Origin: Candidatus Nanosyncoccus alces
Lineage (GTDB): Bacteria; Patescibacteriota; Saccharimonadia; Saccharimonadales; Saccharimonadaceae
DNA length: 64,000 bases
Direction of reading: 5' to 3'
NCBI RefSeq assembly: GCF_004138395.1
Contig: NZ_PRLM01000003.1
Span: 1 to 64,000, forward strand
Shown: piece after piece, positions 7,325-16,644 of the stretch
Layout: each line of letters begins with the position of its first letter
How positions within the stretch are numbered: the stretch's first letter is position 1
The notes under the pieces: generated by a model
The model's input: only the letters and a program-made list of their open reading frames with translations
The model's database searches: none
What the model was told of the DNA's origin: nothing
Program-made: the position numbers and the translations under genes

Positions 7325-8544
7325 TGAAGGCGAAGGTGCGGCAAAAATACAGTGGTAGTACGAAAGTGCGCAAAGAATTTGTCGGGTTAAAAGTGGCTTT
7401 GGTGTGTGATTGGCTAACGAACGTAGGAGGAGCAGAAAAACTGTTGCTACGTATTCACGAATTATTCCCGGAGGCACCGATTTATACTTCAAAATACGAT
7501 CTGAAGGGGATTGATTGGTTTAAAGATGCGGAGATTAGAACCGGATGGTTGCAGAACTTTCCGAGTAAGATGCGGCGGATTTTGGGTCCTTTGAGACAGT
7601 GGTATTTTTCGCATTTGGATTTGTCGGAATATGATTTAATTATTTCGGTGACAGGTGCGGAAGCGAAGGCTGTGAAGTCTGGTCGGAGACTTCACGAAAA
7701 GGGGAAGAAGAATGTGAAAAATCCGGATGGGCTTCACATATCATATTGTCATGTGCCGACGCAGTATTATTGGCAGATGTATGATGATTATGTGGAAAAC
7801 CCGGGTTTTGGTGTGCTGAACCCGTTTGTGAGATTTTTCTTTAAGTTGTTGGTGAGACCTTTGCGTAAGGCGGATTTGAAGGCTGCGCAAAATCCAGATT
7901 ATTTTGTGACGATTTCTGAGTATGCGAAGGATGCAATAAAAAAATATTATGGACGAGATTCTGTGGTGATACACCCGCCGGTGGAGGTAGAAGATTTTAA
8001 GGCGGGCAAGGTTATGACTTCGTTTGAGCCGTATTACGTTGTTACTTCCCGACAGGTGAATTGGAAAAGATTGGATTTGGCAGTGCAAGCGTGTATGATG
8101 ACGCAGCGACGTTTGATGGTAATAGGCGAAGGCCCGGAACACGAGAAACTCGTAAAAATGGCGGAAGGATCGGACTTGGTGAAATTTTTGCCATTGAAGC
8201 AAAAGAGGGAGTTATCAAAATATTTGGCGGGATCTCGGGGGTACTTATTCCCTAGTTTGGAGCCGTTCGGAATAGCTCCAGTGGAGGCGTTAGCAGCTGG
8301 TTGTCCGGTGGTAGCGTATGGAGTTGGGGGCGCAAAAGATTATATAAAAGATGGAGAGAACGGATTATTGTTTGAGCCGCAATCAGCGAAAGCTTTGGCG
8401 GAAGCGATTTTGAAATTTGAGAAGATGAGTTTTGATCGTAAAAAGGTGGCAGAGACAGTAAGTGATTTTGGAATAGGAAGATTCGACAAGGAACTAGTTG
8501 GGTTTGTGCGAGGGAAGGTAGAAAAAAAGAATGGAAAGAATTAA
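7324..8544 (+). CDS. glycosyltransferase family 4 (GT-B fold)
   Basis: A 406-residue cytoplasmic or membrane-associated glycosyltransferase. The N-terminal Rossmann half begins 'KVALVCDWLTNVGGAEKLL' with the acceptor-side Gly-Gly turn. The C-terminal half has 'SRQVNWKRLDLAVQA', 'VIGEGPEHEKL', and 'EPFGIAPVEALAAGCPVVA' carrying the E-x7-E motif that binds the nucleotide sugar. The GTG start overlaps the previous stop, with GGAG about 8 nt upstream. The 3' end overlaps the next membrane gene by 14 nt. Its place between the initiating transferase and an O-antigen-ligase-like protein suggests it extends the lipid-linked glycan. Donor and linkage cannot be read from sequence. Confidence 0.88.
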   Translation: MKAKVRQKYSGSTKVRKEFVGLKVALVCDWLTNVGGAEKLLLRIHELFPEAPIYTSKYDLKGIDWFKDAEIRTGWLQNFPSKMRRILGPLRQWYFSHLDLSEYDLIISVTGAEAKAVKSGRRLHEKGKKNVKNPDGLHISYCHVPTQYYWQMYDDYVENPGFGVLNPFVRFFFKLLVRPLRKADLKAAQNPDYFVTISEYAKDAIKKYYGRDSVVIHPPVEVEDFKAGKVMTSFEPYYVVTSRQVNWKRLDLAVQACMMTQRRLMVIGEGPEHEKLVKMAEGSDLVKFLPLKQKRELSKYLAGSRGYLFPSLEPFGIAPVEALAAGCPVVAYGVGGAKDYIKDGENGLLFEPQSAKALAEAILKFEKMSFDRKKVAETVSDFGIGRFDKELVGFVRGKVEKKNGKN

Positions 8545-9985
8545 GAAAGGCTATCGGTTTTTGATATATATTTTGCCGGCGACGTTATTTTTTTCTTATT
8601 ATCCATTAATTTCTTTGGGCGCGAGCGAGTCGATGAATTTTGAACTTTCTTTGCCAATTTTATGGTTAGTGATTTTTGATGTGGTGGCGTTGTATCTTTT
8701 GATAAAAAAGAGGGCGTTAGGTGGGATTTGGAAAGATTGGAAGTGGCTGCTATTCCCTATTTTTGTGACGTTATCAGCATTTTGGTCAATGAATTTTTTG
8801 AGGGGATTATTGACGGTAGGGGTATTGTGGCTATTGTATTTTGCGGGATACGCGTTTTGGAATCTTAAGAGTTTATTTTTGGAAGTCGGTTTTAAAGAAA
8901 GATTTTGGAAGATATTTTTCGGATCAGCACTTGTGGCGTGTGGGTGGTGTTGGGCGCAGTGTATTTTGGATTTGGCTGGAGTACCAAGAGAGGGGAGTTT
9001 GATGTGTGCGGGGTGCACATATAGGATGTTTGGATTTCCGCATCCGAATGGGTTTGCGATAGAGCCGCAATTTATGGGGAATTTATTGTTGGCGCCAGCG
9101 ATAATGGCAGGATATATGTTAGAAACTAAAGCAATACTCACTAAGGACACACTCAAGGGCGTTCGCTCAAGCTTACGGTACTTAGTGAGTATTGCTTTAG
9201 TTTTTGTATTGTCCGCAACTTTGTTCTTGACGTTTTCGCGGGGAGCGATCTATGCTTTTGTGGTAGCGGTGATTTTTATGGTAGCGGTGGAAGGGGTGTG
9301 GCAGAAGACTTGGCGAGTTTGTAGAACTTTCCTAGTGGTTGCCGGGGCTTTTGTGTTTACGTTGAATTTGCAAGGGATAATGGCACAAGTTGGCCCAACG
9401 GATGATACGTATGGAAGTGGGGTGGCGAAGGTTTTGAACCATTTGTCGCTTGGAGTCGTTGACATTCGTTCTGATATTAATGAGGGGGAAGAAGATGCTC
9501 TAGAGGAACAAAACGTGCCTATGCTAGAGGAAGTAGAGGGGCATGATGAGAATGAAGGGGAGCAGGCGGTGTTTGATGGGTATGTAGAAGAATCTACTGA
9601 TACGCGGGTGCGATTGTCTAATGCGGCGGTAGATGTGTGGCGAAAAGATTTTGGGACTATGCTGTTTGGAGTAGGGATTGGGGGAGCTGGACAGGCACTT
9701 TATGCAAATGGGTTGTCCCCGGCACCAAAAGAGATTATACAGAATGAATATGCAAGTTTGCTTTTGGAGACAGGTTTAATAGGTGTTGTTTTATTGATTT
9801 TGACGATTATATTGATAGTACGGGCGGCAATGAAGAGCGTGATAGCTCCAGTAATATTGACTTTGACAGTGGCATATGCGATTACTTTGTTGTTTTTCTC
9901 TGGTTTGCCAAATGCGCTACATATTTATTTGTTGCCGGCGCTTTTTATATCTCTTTACGGAAAAAGTTTGTATCGTAAACAGTAG
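8531..9985 (+). CDS. O-antigen ligase/polymerase-like membrane protein
   Basis: A 484-residue protein with about eleven hydrophobic segments and one long hydrophilic loop (about 305-360, acidic) in the C-terminal half, the usual WaaL/Wzy layout. 'LTFSRGAIYAF' (about 235-245) matches the Wzy_C family region. The expected role is polymerising or ligating lipid-linked glycan at the outer face of the membrane. The start overlaps the glycosyltransferase gene and the 3' end overlaps the opposing GNAT gene by 41 nt. A 23-bp perfect inverted repeat lies inside the coding sequence at 9123-9203, encoding a loop between helices. The exact substrate is unknown. Confidence 0.75.
   Translation: MERIKKGYRFLIYILPATLFFSYYPLISLGASESMNFELSLPILWLVIFDVVALYLLIKKRALGGIWKDWKWLLFPIFVTLSAFWSMNFLRGLLTVGVLWLLYFAGYAFWNLKSLFLEVGFKERFWKIFFGSALVACGWCWAQCILDLAGVPREGSLMCAGCTYRMFGFPHPNGFAIEPQFMGNLLLAPAIMAGYMLETKAILTKDTLKGVRSSLRYLVSIALVFVLSATLFLTFSRGAIYAFVVAVIFMVAVEGVWQKTWRVCRTFLVVAGAFVFTLNLQGIMAQVGPTDDTYGSGVAKVLNHLSLGVVDIRSDINEGEEDALEEQNVPMLEEVEGHDENEGEQAVFDGYVEESTDTRVRLSNAAVDVWRKDFGTMLFGVGIGGAGQALYANGLSPAPKEIIQNEYASLLLETGLIGVVLLILTIILIVRAAMKSVIAPVILTLTVAYAITLLFFSGLPNALHIYLLPALFISLYGKSLYRKQ
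9123..9203. repeat. 23-bp perfect inverted repeat inside a coding sequence
   Basis: The arm at 9123-9145 is the exact reverse complement of 9181-9203, with a 35-nt centre that contains a smaller GCG/CGC fold. It is in frame and encodes a polar loop (about residues 198-224: ETKAILTKDTLKGVRSS). Such a long perfect arm inside a gene is unusual. Confidence 0.9.
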
Positions 9986-10382
9986 CACCGTGGTTTTTGT
10001 AAAATTGTTGAGCGATTTCGCGGCCATTGCCACAGGTGAATTCTAGGTTTTTGCAGCCTTTTTCAGCGGCCCATTCTAGGATTACTTGCCAAAGGGCCGA
10101 GCCGATGCCTTTGCCACGGACAGTTTGATCGGTGACGAAATCTTCGAGATAAGCGTTTCTGCGAATAATTGGCCCCATGTGAACGGAGAGCGTTGCTATA
10201 CCAATGATTTTGTCTTCCTCTGTGGCGATGAGCATGTCGTGGTAAGGAGAAGAGATGAGCTCTTCGAACCATTCACGAGGAATTTCGCCGCGGTCTTTGC
10301 CGCTGCGGGAAAGTTGGATTAGTAACTTTCGAATTTGGTTGGCGACTTCGGGGGTGTATTTTTCGAGTTTGGCGATTTTCAT
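9945..10382 (-). CDS. GNAT-family N-acetyltransferase
   Basis: A 145-residue acetyltransferase. 'YLEDFVTDQTVRGKGIGSAL' (about 78-97) holds the R/Q-x-x-G-x-G/A acetyl-CoA pyrophosphate loop. 'CGNGREIAQQFYKNHGATV' near the C-terminus is the usual motif B region. The size and the C-terminal 'FYKNHGA' resemble small-molecule amine acetyltransferases. The start overlaps the glmM stop by 4 nt (ATGA), and glmM overlaps a phosphate-acetyltransferase-like gene in the same way, so the three are probably co-translated. From that context it may acetylate an amino sugar phosphate, but this is inference. The 3' end overlaps the opposing membrane gene. Confidence 0.85.
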   Translation of the reverse strand: MKIAKLEKYTPEVANQIRKLLIQLSRSGKDRGEIPREWFEELISSPYHDMLIATEEDKIIGIATLSVHMGPIIRRNAYLEDFVTDQTVRGKGIGSALWQVILEWAAEKGCKNLEFTCGNGREIAQQFYKNHGATVYDTNFFRKEI

Positions 10383-11692
10383 AAGATTTCTCCTAACTTA
10401 TTCTTTAGTTCGTTGGCGAGGGTAGTGATTTCCTTTTTGTCCTTGCCCCACATAGTAATACGGATTAGGTTTTCAGTGCCGGAGGGGCGGACAAGTAGGC
10501 GACCTGAGGTAGTTTGTAACTTTTTTTCATATTCCAGGAGTAGGTTTTTGATTTCTGGGTTTTTTAAGTGTTGTTTTTGTGTGGGCGAAGCTTCTAGTGA
10601 AAGATTAACTTGGGGAAATTTAGTGATGGTTCTAGCAAGTTCGGCTAGGTTTTTATGAGTAACTAAGACCACTTTGCACATTAATAGGGCGGCGAGCATG
10701 CCGTCGCCGGTGGCTTCGCCTGGTAAAATAATGTGTCCAGATTGTTCCCCGCCGATGGCGATATTTTTTTCGCGCATGGCAGCAGCGACATTTGAGTCAC
10801 CGACTGGAGTGATTTCTAATGTGAGGCGATGGTCTCTTGCCCAGTCCAGAATGCCTTGATTAGCCATGACAGTGACTGCGACGGATTTAAGGTTTAAGAA
10901 ATCTGCGAGGACGGCAATAATTTGATCGCCATCTACTATTTGTCCGTTTTGGTCTACCATTAGGACGCGGTCGCCGTCACCGTCAAAGGCGATGCCAAAA
11001 TCTAAGTTTTGGTTTTTGACAAGCTTTTGTAGGCTTTCTAAGTGAGTACTGCCACAATTGTAATTGATTTTGGTGCCATAAGTTTGGTCGGCGTTAATGA
11101 GCTCGACGGTAGCATCGAATTCTTCAAAAACAGTTTTATTTAGCGCGCTGGTGGCGCCATTGGCACAGTCTAAACCGATGTGGAGATTAGAAAAGCTTAT
11201 ATTGCCGATGTAAGATATAAGGTGGGCTTTGTAGATACTTACGGCTTCTTCGTGTAGATTTTCGCGGATGCTAGGGGGGATAGGTGTATAAGGTTGAGCC
11301 TCTTCGATAGCCTTTTCGATGAGATTGCAACCTTTTTGACAGAGTTTTTGAGAGCCGTCTTTGCCGTGTTCGAAAATTTTGATGCCGTTATCGGTGTAGG
11401 GGTTGTGAGAGGCAGTGACGTCGATAGCGATGTCGAAACCCATTTTGGTAAAGCAATAGTTGATGGCTGGGGTGGGAAGTACGCCGACGTTACCGTACTC
11501 GACGCCGAAAGTCTCGAGAGCAGTTTCGAGGTCGGCTAAAATCCATTCGGTAGACTCGCGGGTATCGCCGCCAATTAAAACTTTAATATCGTCACCGGCG
11601 TAATTTATGAGACCTCTGATAATGGAAGCCAAAAAATCCGGGGTGAATTTTTCTGCTTTTTGGCGGATGCCGTCGGTGCCAAAATATTTCAT
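10379..11692 (-). CDS. glmM: phosphoglucosamine mutase
   Basis: Interconverts GlcN-6-P and GlcN-1-P, feeding UDP-GlcNAc. The 437-residue length is close to the usual about 445. 'MKYFGTDGIRQKA' is the N-terminal signature, 'VTASHNPYTDNGIKIF' holds the phosphoserine, 'FDGDGDRVLMVD' is the metal loop, 'GGEQSGHII' the sugar-binding loop and 'RPSGTENLIRI' the phosphate-binding loop. It lies between a pta-like gene and a GNAT gene with 4-nt overlaps on both sides, forming one operon read leftward, opposite glmS. The mutase family also contains phosphomannomutases, but the GlcN assignment is supported by glmS nearby and the N-terminal signature. Confidence 0.93.
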   Translation of the reverse strand: MKYFGTDGIRQKAEKFTPDFLASIIRGLINYAGDDIKVLIGGDTRESTEWILADLETALETFGVEYGNVGVLPTPAINYCFTKMGFDIAIDVTASHNPYTDNGIKIFEHGKDGSQKLCQKGCNLIEKAIEEAQPYTPIPPSIRENLHEEAVSIYKAHLISYIGNISFSNLHIGLDCANGATSALNKTVFEEFDATVELINADQTYGTKINYNCGSTHLESLQKLVKNQNLDFGIAFDGDGDRVLMVDQNGQIVDGDQIIAVLADFLNLKSVAVTVMANQGILDWARDHRLTLEITPVGDSNVAAAMREKNIAIGGEQSGHIILPGEATGDGMLAALLMCKVVLVTHKNLAELARTITKFPQVNLSLEASPTQKQHLKNPEIKNLLLEYEKKLQTTSGRLLVRPSGTENLIRITMWGKDKKEITTLANELKNKLGEIL

Positions 11693-12432
11693 AGTAGACT
11701 CCTAATAACTTTGATAGTAAGGACGACGTCTGCAAGGGAACTGCCTCTAGAAAGGTCCGCTAGTGGCATTGTGAAGCCTTGGATAATGGGACCAGCACAG
11801 ATAAAGCCACTGAACTGTTCTAGTGATTTGTATAGTATATTGCCGGAGTTTAAGTCTGGGGTGATGAGGATGTTGGCTTGACCGGATATTTGAGAGCTTG
11901 GGAATTTTCGAGAAGAGATGATGGGATTGATTGCGGCGTCGAGCTGCATTTCGCCGTCTATTCGCCAATCTGGATGATTTTGACGGATTTGGTTGATGAC
12001 GAAGTGAATTTTTTCTAGGTCGGGATTTTTACCACCACTACCGTTAGTGGAATAGGAGAGCATAGCGATGATCGGAGTTTCTTGATAATATGCCTGGTAA
12101 GTTTTGGCAGTGTCTTCGACTATGGCGTAAAGTTGCTCTTTGGTGGGGAGCTTATTAACTCCGCCGTCAGCAAGAGCAAAATGTGTACCACCTTTTTCAC
12201 AAATAAAACAACTAGAAAAATATTGAGATTTTAAAGCTAACCGATCTTTGTATGCGAGCAAGACGTCGCGAGAAGAGTATTCAAGACCTGATATCATAGA
12301 ATCGGCAGCGTTTTGGGATAATAACTCGGTAGCGTCTTGAAGGTTTTCGGTATTGATAAACTCTATTTCTGGAAAGGTTTGGATAGCTTTTTGGACGATG
12401 GGGTTTTCGAGTTCTGGGATAAGTATTTTCAT
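11689..12432 (-). CDS. phosphate acetyltransferase-like protein (short form)
   Basis: A 247-residue protein of the phosphate acetyl/butyryltransferase family, shorter than typical Pta (about 320-330). The family pattern is seen in 'MLSYSTNGSGGKNPDLEKIH' (about 128-147), 'DGEMQLDAAINPIIS' (about 162-176), 'ANILITPDLNSGNILYKS' (about 189-206) and 'GPIIQGFTMPLADLSRGSS' (about 218-236). It would exchange acetyl between phosphate and CoA. The N-terminal part is reduced. TATAAT (12444-12439 on the minus strand) lies 6 nt before the ATG, so it is probably leaderless and heads the operon with glmM and a GNAT enzyme. It may supply acetyl-CoA for the acetyltransferase. Confidence 0.8.
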   Translation of the reverse strand: MKILIPELENPIVQKAIQTFPEIEFINTENLQDATELLSQNAADSMISGLEYSSRDVLLAYKDRLALKSQYFSSCFICEKGGTHFALADGGVNKLPTKEQLYAIVEDTAKTYQAYYQETPIIAMLSYSTNGSGGKNPDLEKIHFVINQIRQNHPDWRIDGEMQLDAAINPIISSRKFPSSQISGQANILITPDLNSGNILYKSLEQFSGFICAGPIIQGFTMPLADLSRGSSLADVVLTIKVIRSLL

Positions 12433-12450
12433 AGGTAAATTATAACATAT

Positions 12451-12481
12451 AAAAATAGCCCCACTGGGTGGAGCTATTTTT
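12451..12481 (-). terminator. dnaK terminator
   Basis: AAAAATAGC (12451-12459) pairs with GCTATTTTT (12473-12481), just beyond the dnaK stop. It is placed to stop dnaK transcription before the pta-like promoter. Confidence 0.75.
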
Positions 12482-12496
12482 GCGGAAGACCGTAGG

Positions 12497-14386
12497 CTAT
12501 TTGTCTACGACTTCACCTTCGACGGGTTCGTCATCGGAAGATTTGTCGTCTTTTTTATCTTCTGGTTTGGCCTCGTTGGTAGAAGCTTGGTACATTTTTG
12601 CACCGATTGGCATGATTTTGTCGCTGAGTTCTTTAGTGGCAGCTTCAAATTTGTCTTTGTCGGCAGCCGCGTCGTTTAGCACTTTGCGGGCTTCTTCGAC
12701 GGCTTTTTTGATAGTTTCTTTGTCCTCGTCGCTGATTTTGTCCTTATACTCGTCTGGCATTTTCTCAGCTTGATAGATAGTATTTTCTAGGTGGTTTTTG
12801 GCGTCGATACCTTCCTTTTTCTTTTTGTCTTCTTCGGCGTGCATTTCGGCTTCTTTCTGAGCCTTTTCAATATCTTCTTTGCTCATGTTGCCAGAGTTTT
12901 GGATAGTGATGGACTGCTCTTTGCCGGTGCCCTTATCTTTGGCAGTAACGTTTAGGATGCCGTTGGCGTCTAGGTTGAAGGTGACTTCAATTTGTGGAAC
13001 GCCGCGTGGGGCTGGAGCGATACCGTCTAGAATAAAGCGGCCGAGAGATTTGTTATCGGCGGCAAATTCACGCTCGCCTTGGAGAACGTGAATCTCTACC
13101 TGCGGCTGATTGTCGCTAGCAGTAGAGAAGACTTCGGACTTAGAAGTAGGAATGGTAGTGTTTCGATCGATCAATGGAGTACGGACGCCACCCATAGTTT
13201 CGATGCCAAGAGTAAGCGGGGTAACATCTAGGAGGAGGATATCCTTGACGTCGCCTTGGAGCACGCCGCCTTGAATAGCTGCGCCGACAGCTACAACTTC
13301 GTCTGGGTTTACACCTTGCATTGGATCTTTACCGAAGATAGATTTAACCTTTTCAACTACGGCTGGCATACGAGTCATACCACCGACCATGACGATCTCG
13401 TTGATGTCTGAGGTTTTGAGTTTAGCGTCCTTGAGAGCTTTTTCTACTGGTTCTGCTAAGCGGTCTAGAAGTGGCGCCACAAGCTCTTCTAGCTTAGCGC
13501 GAGTGAGAGTGTATTCAAAATGTTTTGGCCCATCGGCGTCGGCACTTAAAAACGGTAGGTTAATATCGGTGCTAGTGCTGCTTGATAGTTCCTTCTTGGC
13601 TTTTTCGGCCTCATCCTTAACGCGTTGCATCGCGGCTGCGTCGCCTTTAATATCAATACTGGATTCTTTCTTGAATTCGTCTACTAGGAAGTTAACAATA
13701 ATATTGTCGAAATCTTCACCGCCTAGATGGGTATCACCGTTGGTGGACATCACTTCGAATACGCCGTCACCAAGCTCAAGGATAGAGACATCGAAAGTAC
13801 CACCACCGAGGTCGAAAACGACGATTTTTTCGTCTTTTTTGCTTTCTAGACCGTAAGCTAAAGCGGCTGCGGTAGGTTCGTTGATAATGCGTTTGACTTC
13901 GAGACCGGCAATTTTACCAGCATCTTTGGTGGCTTGACGTTGGGAATCGTCAAAATAAGCTGGCACAGTAATAATAGCTTCGGTAACTTTTTCGCCAAGA
14001 AAGGCTTCAGCGTCGGCTTTGATTTTGGAAAGCACCATGGCGCTGATTTCTTCTGGCGTGTATTCTTTGCCATCCATTTCTACGGCTACACCGTTGCCTT
14101 TTTTGACGATTTTGTATGGGCTGATATCTTTATCACGCTCAACTTCTTTGTCGGTAAATTTGCGGCCGATTAGGCGTTTGATGCCGTAGATGGTGTTTTT
14201 AGGGTTGGTAACGCGTTGGCGTTGAGCGACTTTACCTACTAGGCGTTCGCCTTTTTTGGTGACGGCTACTACGGATGGGGTAGTACGGTCACCTTCTGAA
14301 TTAGTGATAACTTCTGGCTTGCCGGCTACCATGTACGCAAAGGCGCTGTTGGTGGTGCCGAGATCGATGCCGATGATTTTACTCAT
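12497..14386 (-). CDS. dnaK: chaperone DnaK (Hsp70)
   Basis: ATP-dependent Hsp70 chaperone, 629 residues, full length. The N-terminal '[16 protein letters not shown]' and '[14 protein letters not shown]' are the ATPase phosphate loops, '[11 protein letters not shown]' (about 335) the adenosine motif. The substrate-binding domain and helical lid follow, with the acidic C-terminal end '[12 protein letters not shown]'. An AAGGAGGAAAAT site precedes the ATG. It is transcribed alone from a consensus promoter flanked by two CIRCE operators. grpE and hrcA are at 48-49 kb and no dnaJ is visible here. HrcA repression with heat induction is strongly indicated. Confidence 0.98.
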   Translation of the reverse strand: MSKIIGIDLGTTNSAFAYMVAGKPEVITNSEGDRTTPSVVAVTKKGERLVGKVAQRQRVTNPKNTIYGIKRLIGRKFTDKEVERDKDISPYKIVKKGNGVAVEMDGKEYTPEEISAMVLSKIKADAEAFLGEKVTEAIITVPAYFDDSQRQATKDAGKIAGLEVKRIINEPTAAALAYGLESKKDEKIVVFDLGGGTFDVSILELGDGVFEVMSTNGDTHLGGEDFDNIIVNFLVDEFKKESSIDIKGDAAAMQRVKDEAEKAKKELSSSTSTDINLPFLSADADGPKHFEYTLTRAKLEELVAPLLDRLAEPVEKALKDAKLKTSDINEIVMVGGMTRMPAVVEKVKSIFGKDPMQGVNPDEVVAVGAAIQGGVLQGDVKDILLLDVTPLTLGIETMGGVRTPLIDRNTTIPTSKSEVFSTASDNQPQVEIHVLQGEREFAADNKSLGRFILDGIAPAPRGVPQIEVTFNLDANGILNVTAKDKGTGKEQSITIQNSGNMSKEDIEKAQKEAEMHAEEDKKKKEGIDAKNHLENTIYQAEKMPDEYKDKISDEDKETIKKAVEEARKVLNDAAADKDKFEAATKELSDKIMPIGAKMYQASTNEAKPEDKKDDKSSDDEPVEGEVVDK

Positions 14387-14414
14387 TAATTTTCCTCCTT
14401 TTAAGGTTATTTTG

Positions 14415-14441
14415 TTGGCACTCGTCTTGTTAGAGTGCTAA
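14415..14441 (-). promoter_or_regulatory. CIRCE operator 1 (HrcA site) of dnaK
   Basis: TTGGCACTC (14415-14423), nine bases, GAGTGCTAA (14433-14441). This matches the CIRCE consensus TTAGCACTC-N9-GAGTGCTAA with one mismatch. It lies just downstream of the -10 box, in the leader. Confidence 0.93.
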
Positions 14442-14450
14442 TCTTTCTCT

Positions 14451-14479
14451 ATTGTAGCAAACTGGCACTCGGTTGTCAA
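14451..14479 (-). promoter_or_regulatory. dnaK promoter
   Basis: On the minus strand TTGACA (14479-14474), a 17-nt spacer and TACAAT (14456-14451). It lies between the two CIRCE copies and its -35 overlaps the distal copy. Confidence 0.85.
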
Positions 14480-14488
14480 TAGTGCTAA
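14462..14488 (-). promoter_or_regulatory. CIRCE operator 2 of dnaK
   Basis: CTGGCACTC (14462-14470), nine bases, TAGTGCTAA (14480-14488). It is a slightly degenerate CIRCE overlapping the -35 box. Confidence 0.85.
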
Positions 14489-14582
14489 ATAAGAAATTTA
14501 TTGTTTCGTCCCAAGGGGGAGTAAGACTACTAATGAATGGTTAATTTATAAAGATGTAAGATATATCTGTTATAATAGGGAT

Positions 14583-15602
14583 ATGGCAATCGAGAGGTTA
14601 GTGGAGCCAACATTGGCGGAAGATAATTCTGAAGAGGAAAAGATTGAGATTTCTTTGCGACCGGTGAGCTTTGAAGAGTATATTGGCCAGGAGCACTTGA
14701 AGAACAATATCAAGCTGGCAATAGAGGCTGTAAAAAAGCGGAGCGATGGTTCTACATTGGACCACGTATTATTGTATGGACCGCCTGGATTAGGCAAGAC
14801 AACAATGGCGGGTGTGATAGCGCACGAACTAGGCGCATCTCTTAGGGTGACTTCGGGTCCAGCAATAGAGCGGGCGGGGGATTTGGCATCTATCCTTACA
14901 AATTTAAAAGATGGCGACGTGTTGTTCATTGATGAAATTCATCGGTTGCGTAGGGCAGTGGAAGAGGTGTTATACTCCGCGATGGAAGATTATAAGTTGG
15001 ACATCGTGATTGGCAAGGGTCCGGCGGCACGTAGTGTGCGGTTAGATTTGCCGAAGTTTACGGTGATAGGAGCTACTACGCGTACAGGGTCGCTTGCAGG
15101 GCCACTGAGAGATAGGTTTGGGATAATTCATCGGCTAGAGTATTATAAAGAGTCAGAGATTGAGCAGATTATTAATCGTACCGCGGGGATATTAAATACG
15201 AAGATTATGCCGGAGGCGACGGGGCTTCTTGCAGCGCGGTCGCGTTTGACGCCGCGGATTGCGAACCGGATTTTTAAACGTGTGAGAGATTATGCGGACG
15301 TGAATGGGGATGGGATCATTGATGTGGCGGTGGCTAAGAGTGCGCTAGATTTGATGGAGATAGACTACTTGGGGTTAGATCCGGCGGATCGTAATATGCT
15401 CGAATTGATGTATGAAAATTATGGAGATAGACCGGTAGGGTTAACGACTATAGCGGCGCTCACTGGTGACGAAGCGGCGACGATTGAAGATTACTATGAG
15501 CCTTACCTTTTACAGCTTGGACTTTTGGCAAGAACGCCGCGGGGGCGAGTAGTAACCGATAAGGGTAGACGTCATTTACAAGGTCGCAAAAGTAAGGCAT
15601 AA
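14583..15602 (+). CDS. ruvB: Holliday junction branch-migration ATPase RuvB
   Basis: The hexameric AAA+ motor that works with RuvA on Holliday junctions. It has 339 residues, the normal length. '[16 protein letters not shown]' (about 61-76) is Walker A, '[16 protein letters not shown]' (about 112-127) Walker B, '[19 protein letters not shown]' (about 159-177) sensor 1 and arginine finger region, and '[16 protein letters not shown]' the C-terminal winged-helix end. TATAAT at 14571-14576 leaves only 6 nt before the ATG, so a leaderless mRNA is likely. ruvA and ruvC are not in the window. Confidence 0.97.
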   Translation: MAIERLVEPTLAEDNSEEEKIEISLRPVSFEEYIGQEHLKNNIKLAIEAVKKRSDGSTLDHVLLYGPPGLGKTTMAGVIAHELGASLRVTSGPAIERAGDLASILTNLKDGDVLFIDEIHRLRRAVEEVLYSAMEDYKLDIVIGKGPAARSVRLDLPKFTVIGATTRTGSLAGPLRDRFGIIHRLEYYKESEIEQIINRTAGILNTKIMPEATGLLAARSRLTPRIANRIFKRVRDYADVNGDGIIDVAVAKSALDLMEIDYLGLDPADRNMLELMYENYGDRPVGLTTIAALTGDEAATIEDYYEPYLLQLGLLARTPRGRVVTDKGRRHLQGRKSKA

Positions 15603-15620
15603 TAGCAGAAAGGAGTTGTG

Positions 15621-16208
15621 ATGGATGAATCTTTGGCGAGAATTAGACATGAACGGAGTAAAAAGGATTTTCCGGGGTTGAGGCTTGAGGATGACGAATA
15701 TGTGGAGTTCGCTTTCAAGAGAGCGAGAGTTTGTCTTTTGATGATAATTGGTGGGGTGATGTTTGGGCTAATTGTAGTGTTGTTAGCGTTTTTGCTAGTA
15801 TTGATGGGTCAATCCATGATAGATGAGATGGGGCGGAACTTTTTGTTTATTATCTTGGCGGCATTATTGGCGTCGGCGGTGATAATTGGTGTTGTGTCGC
15901 TAGTGGTTTACAATGGTAACCGGTTATTTATTACAAACAGACGAGTAATCCAAATGGTGATGACTTCGCCAGTAGTGAACTCGGTGAATATTATTGATCT
16001 TAGTTCGGTGGAAGATGCAAGTTTTCGACAGGAAAATTTATTGCAGAATCTTTTTCATTACGGGACCTTTAGACTGTCTACTGTAGGTGATGAAACTACA
16101 TATACTTTTAAGTATTCAGATATTTCGGGTGAGGAATTGAAAGCGGTGACGGATTTGATCTCAAATGCGAAAAAACGCGGACGCAAAAAGAAGGAACCAG
16201 AAGAATAG
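15621..16208 (+). CDS. PH-like domain membrane protein
   Basis: A 195-residue protein with an N-terminal soluble stretch, two membrane helices (about 33-62 and 70-96), and a C-terminal bacterial PH-like domain. 'NGNRLFITNRRVIQMVMTS' and 'IDLSSVEDASFRQENLLQNL' fit the bPH/YdbS-type pattern. It ends in a basic tail. I chose ATG at 15621 because an AAAGGAG site lies 6 nt upstream; a GTG directly before it is also in frame. It follows ruvB by 18 nt, so it is probably in the same transcript. The function is unknown. Confidence 0.75.
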   Translation: MDESLARIRHERSKKDFPGLRLEDDEYVEFAFKRARVCLLMIIGGVMFGLIVVLLAFLLVLMGQSMIDEMGRNFLFIILAALLASAVIIGVVSLVVYNGNRLFITNRRVIQMVMTSPVVNSVNIIDLSSVEDASFRQENLLQNLFHYGTFRLSTVGDETTYTFKYSDISGEELKAVTDLISNAKKRGRKKKEPEE

Positions 16209-16214
16209 TTAAAC

Positions 16215-16604
16215 TTAATTGCGATTGTATTTGATGTAAGCGTCTTCTTTTTCGAGCTCAGCCTTTAAGATGTATTCTTTGCACTTGCCATCGTTGCAGT
16301 TGGCCGGTTCATAAGAGTATGAGCTGAGCGGATCGCCAAGGTTGAAACCGAGTGGGTCGGTCCAGAGGGCTGGATCGATGACTTTGATGTTTTCTTCGGA
16401 GATTGATTCTGGGTAATAATTGTGATCCTTGTAAAAACTTTCTTCGAGAGCATAGTACATAGCGTTGATGGCGGTTTTGCGATTTTCATCACGTTCCATG
16501 GCGTCTATGTTAGATTTCTGAACAAAGAAGAGAATGAGCAAGAGGGAGGCAAAGATTGCAACAATGATGATTTCTAAGATGGTGAAGCCTTTTTTGGATT
16601 TCAT
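16215..16604 (-). CDS. type IV pilin-like prepilin
   Basis: A 129-residue protein with the class III prepilin start 'MKSKKGFTILEIIIVAIFAS': a short basic leader, Gly|Phe cleavage site and Glu at +5, followed by a hydrophobic helix. The remainder is a small globular domain with two cysteines (CNDGKC, about 103-108) that could form a disulfide loop. It is encoded alone, convergent with the PH-like gene, away from the main pilin cluster at 40-43 kb. It is likely a minor or major pilin of the type IV pilus system driven by the PilB-like ATPase at 26.4 kb. Confidence 0.85.
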   Translation of the reverse strand: MKSKKGFTILEIIIVAIFASLLLILFFVQKSNIDAMERDENRKTAINAMYYALEESFYKDHNYYPESISEENIKVIDPALWTDPLGFNLGDPLSSYSYEPANCNDGKCKEYILKAELEKEDAYIKYNRN

Positions 16605-16626
16605 AGAAGTATTATAGCATAAAAAT

Positions 16627-16644
16627 AAAGACCGAGAGGTCTTT
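16627..16644 (-). terminator. terminator of tRNA-Met
   Basis: AAAGACC-GAGA-GGTCTTT hairpin immediately 3' of the tRNA on the minus strand. Confidence 0.6.
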
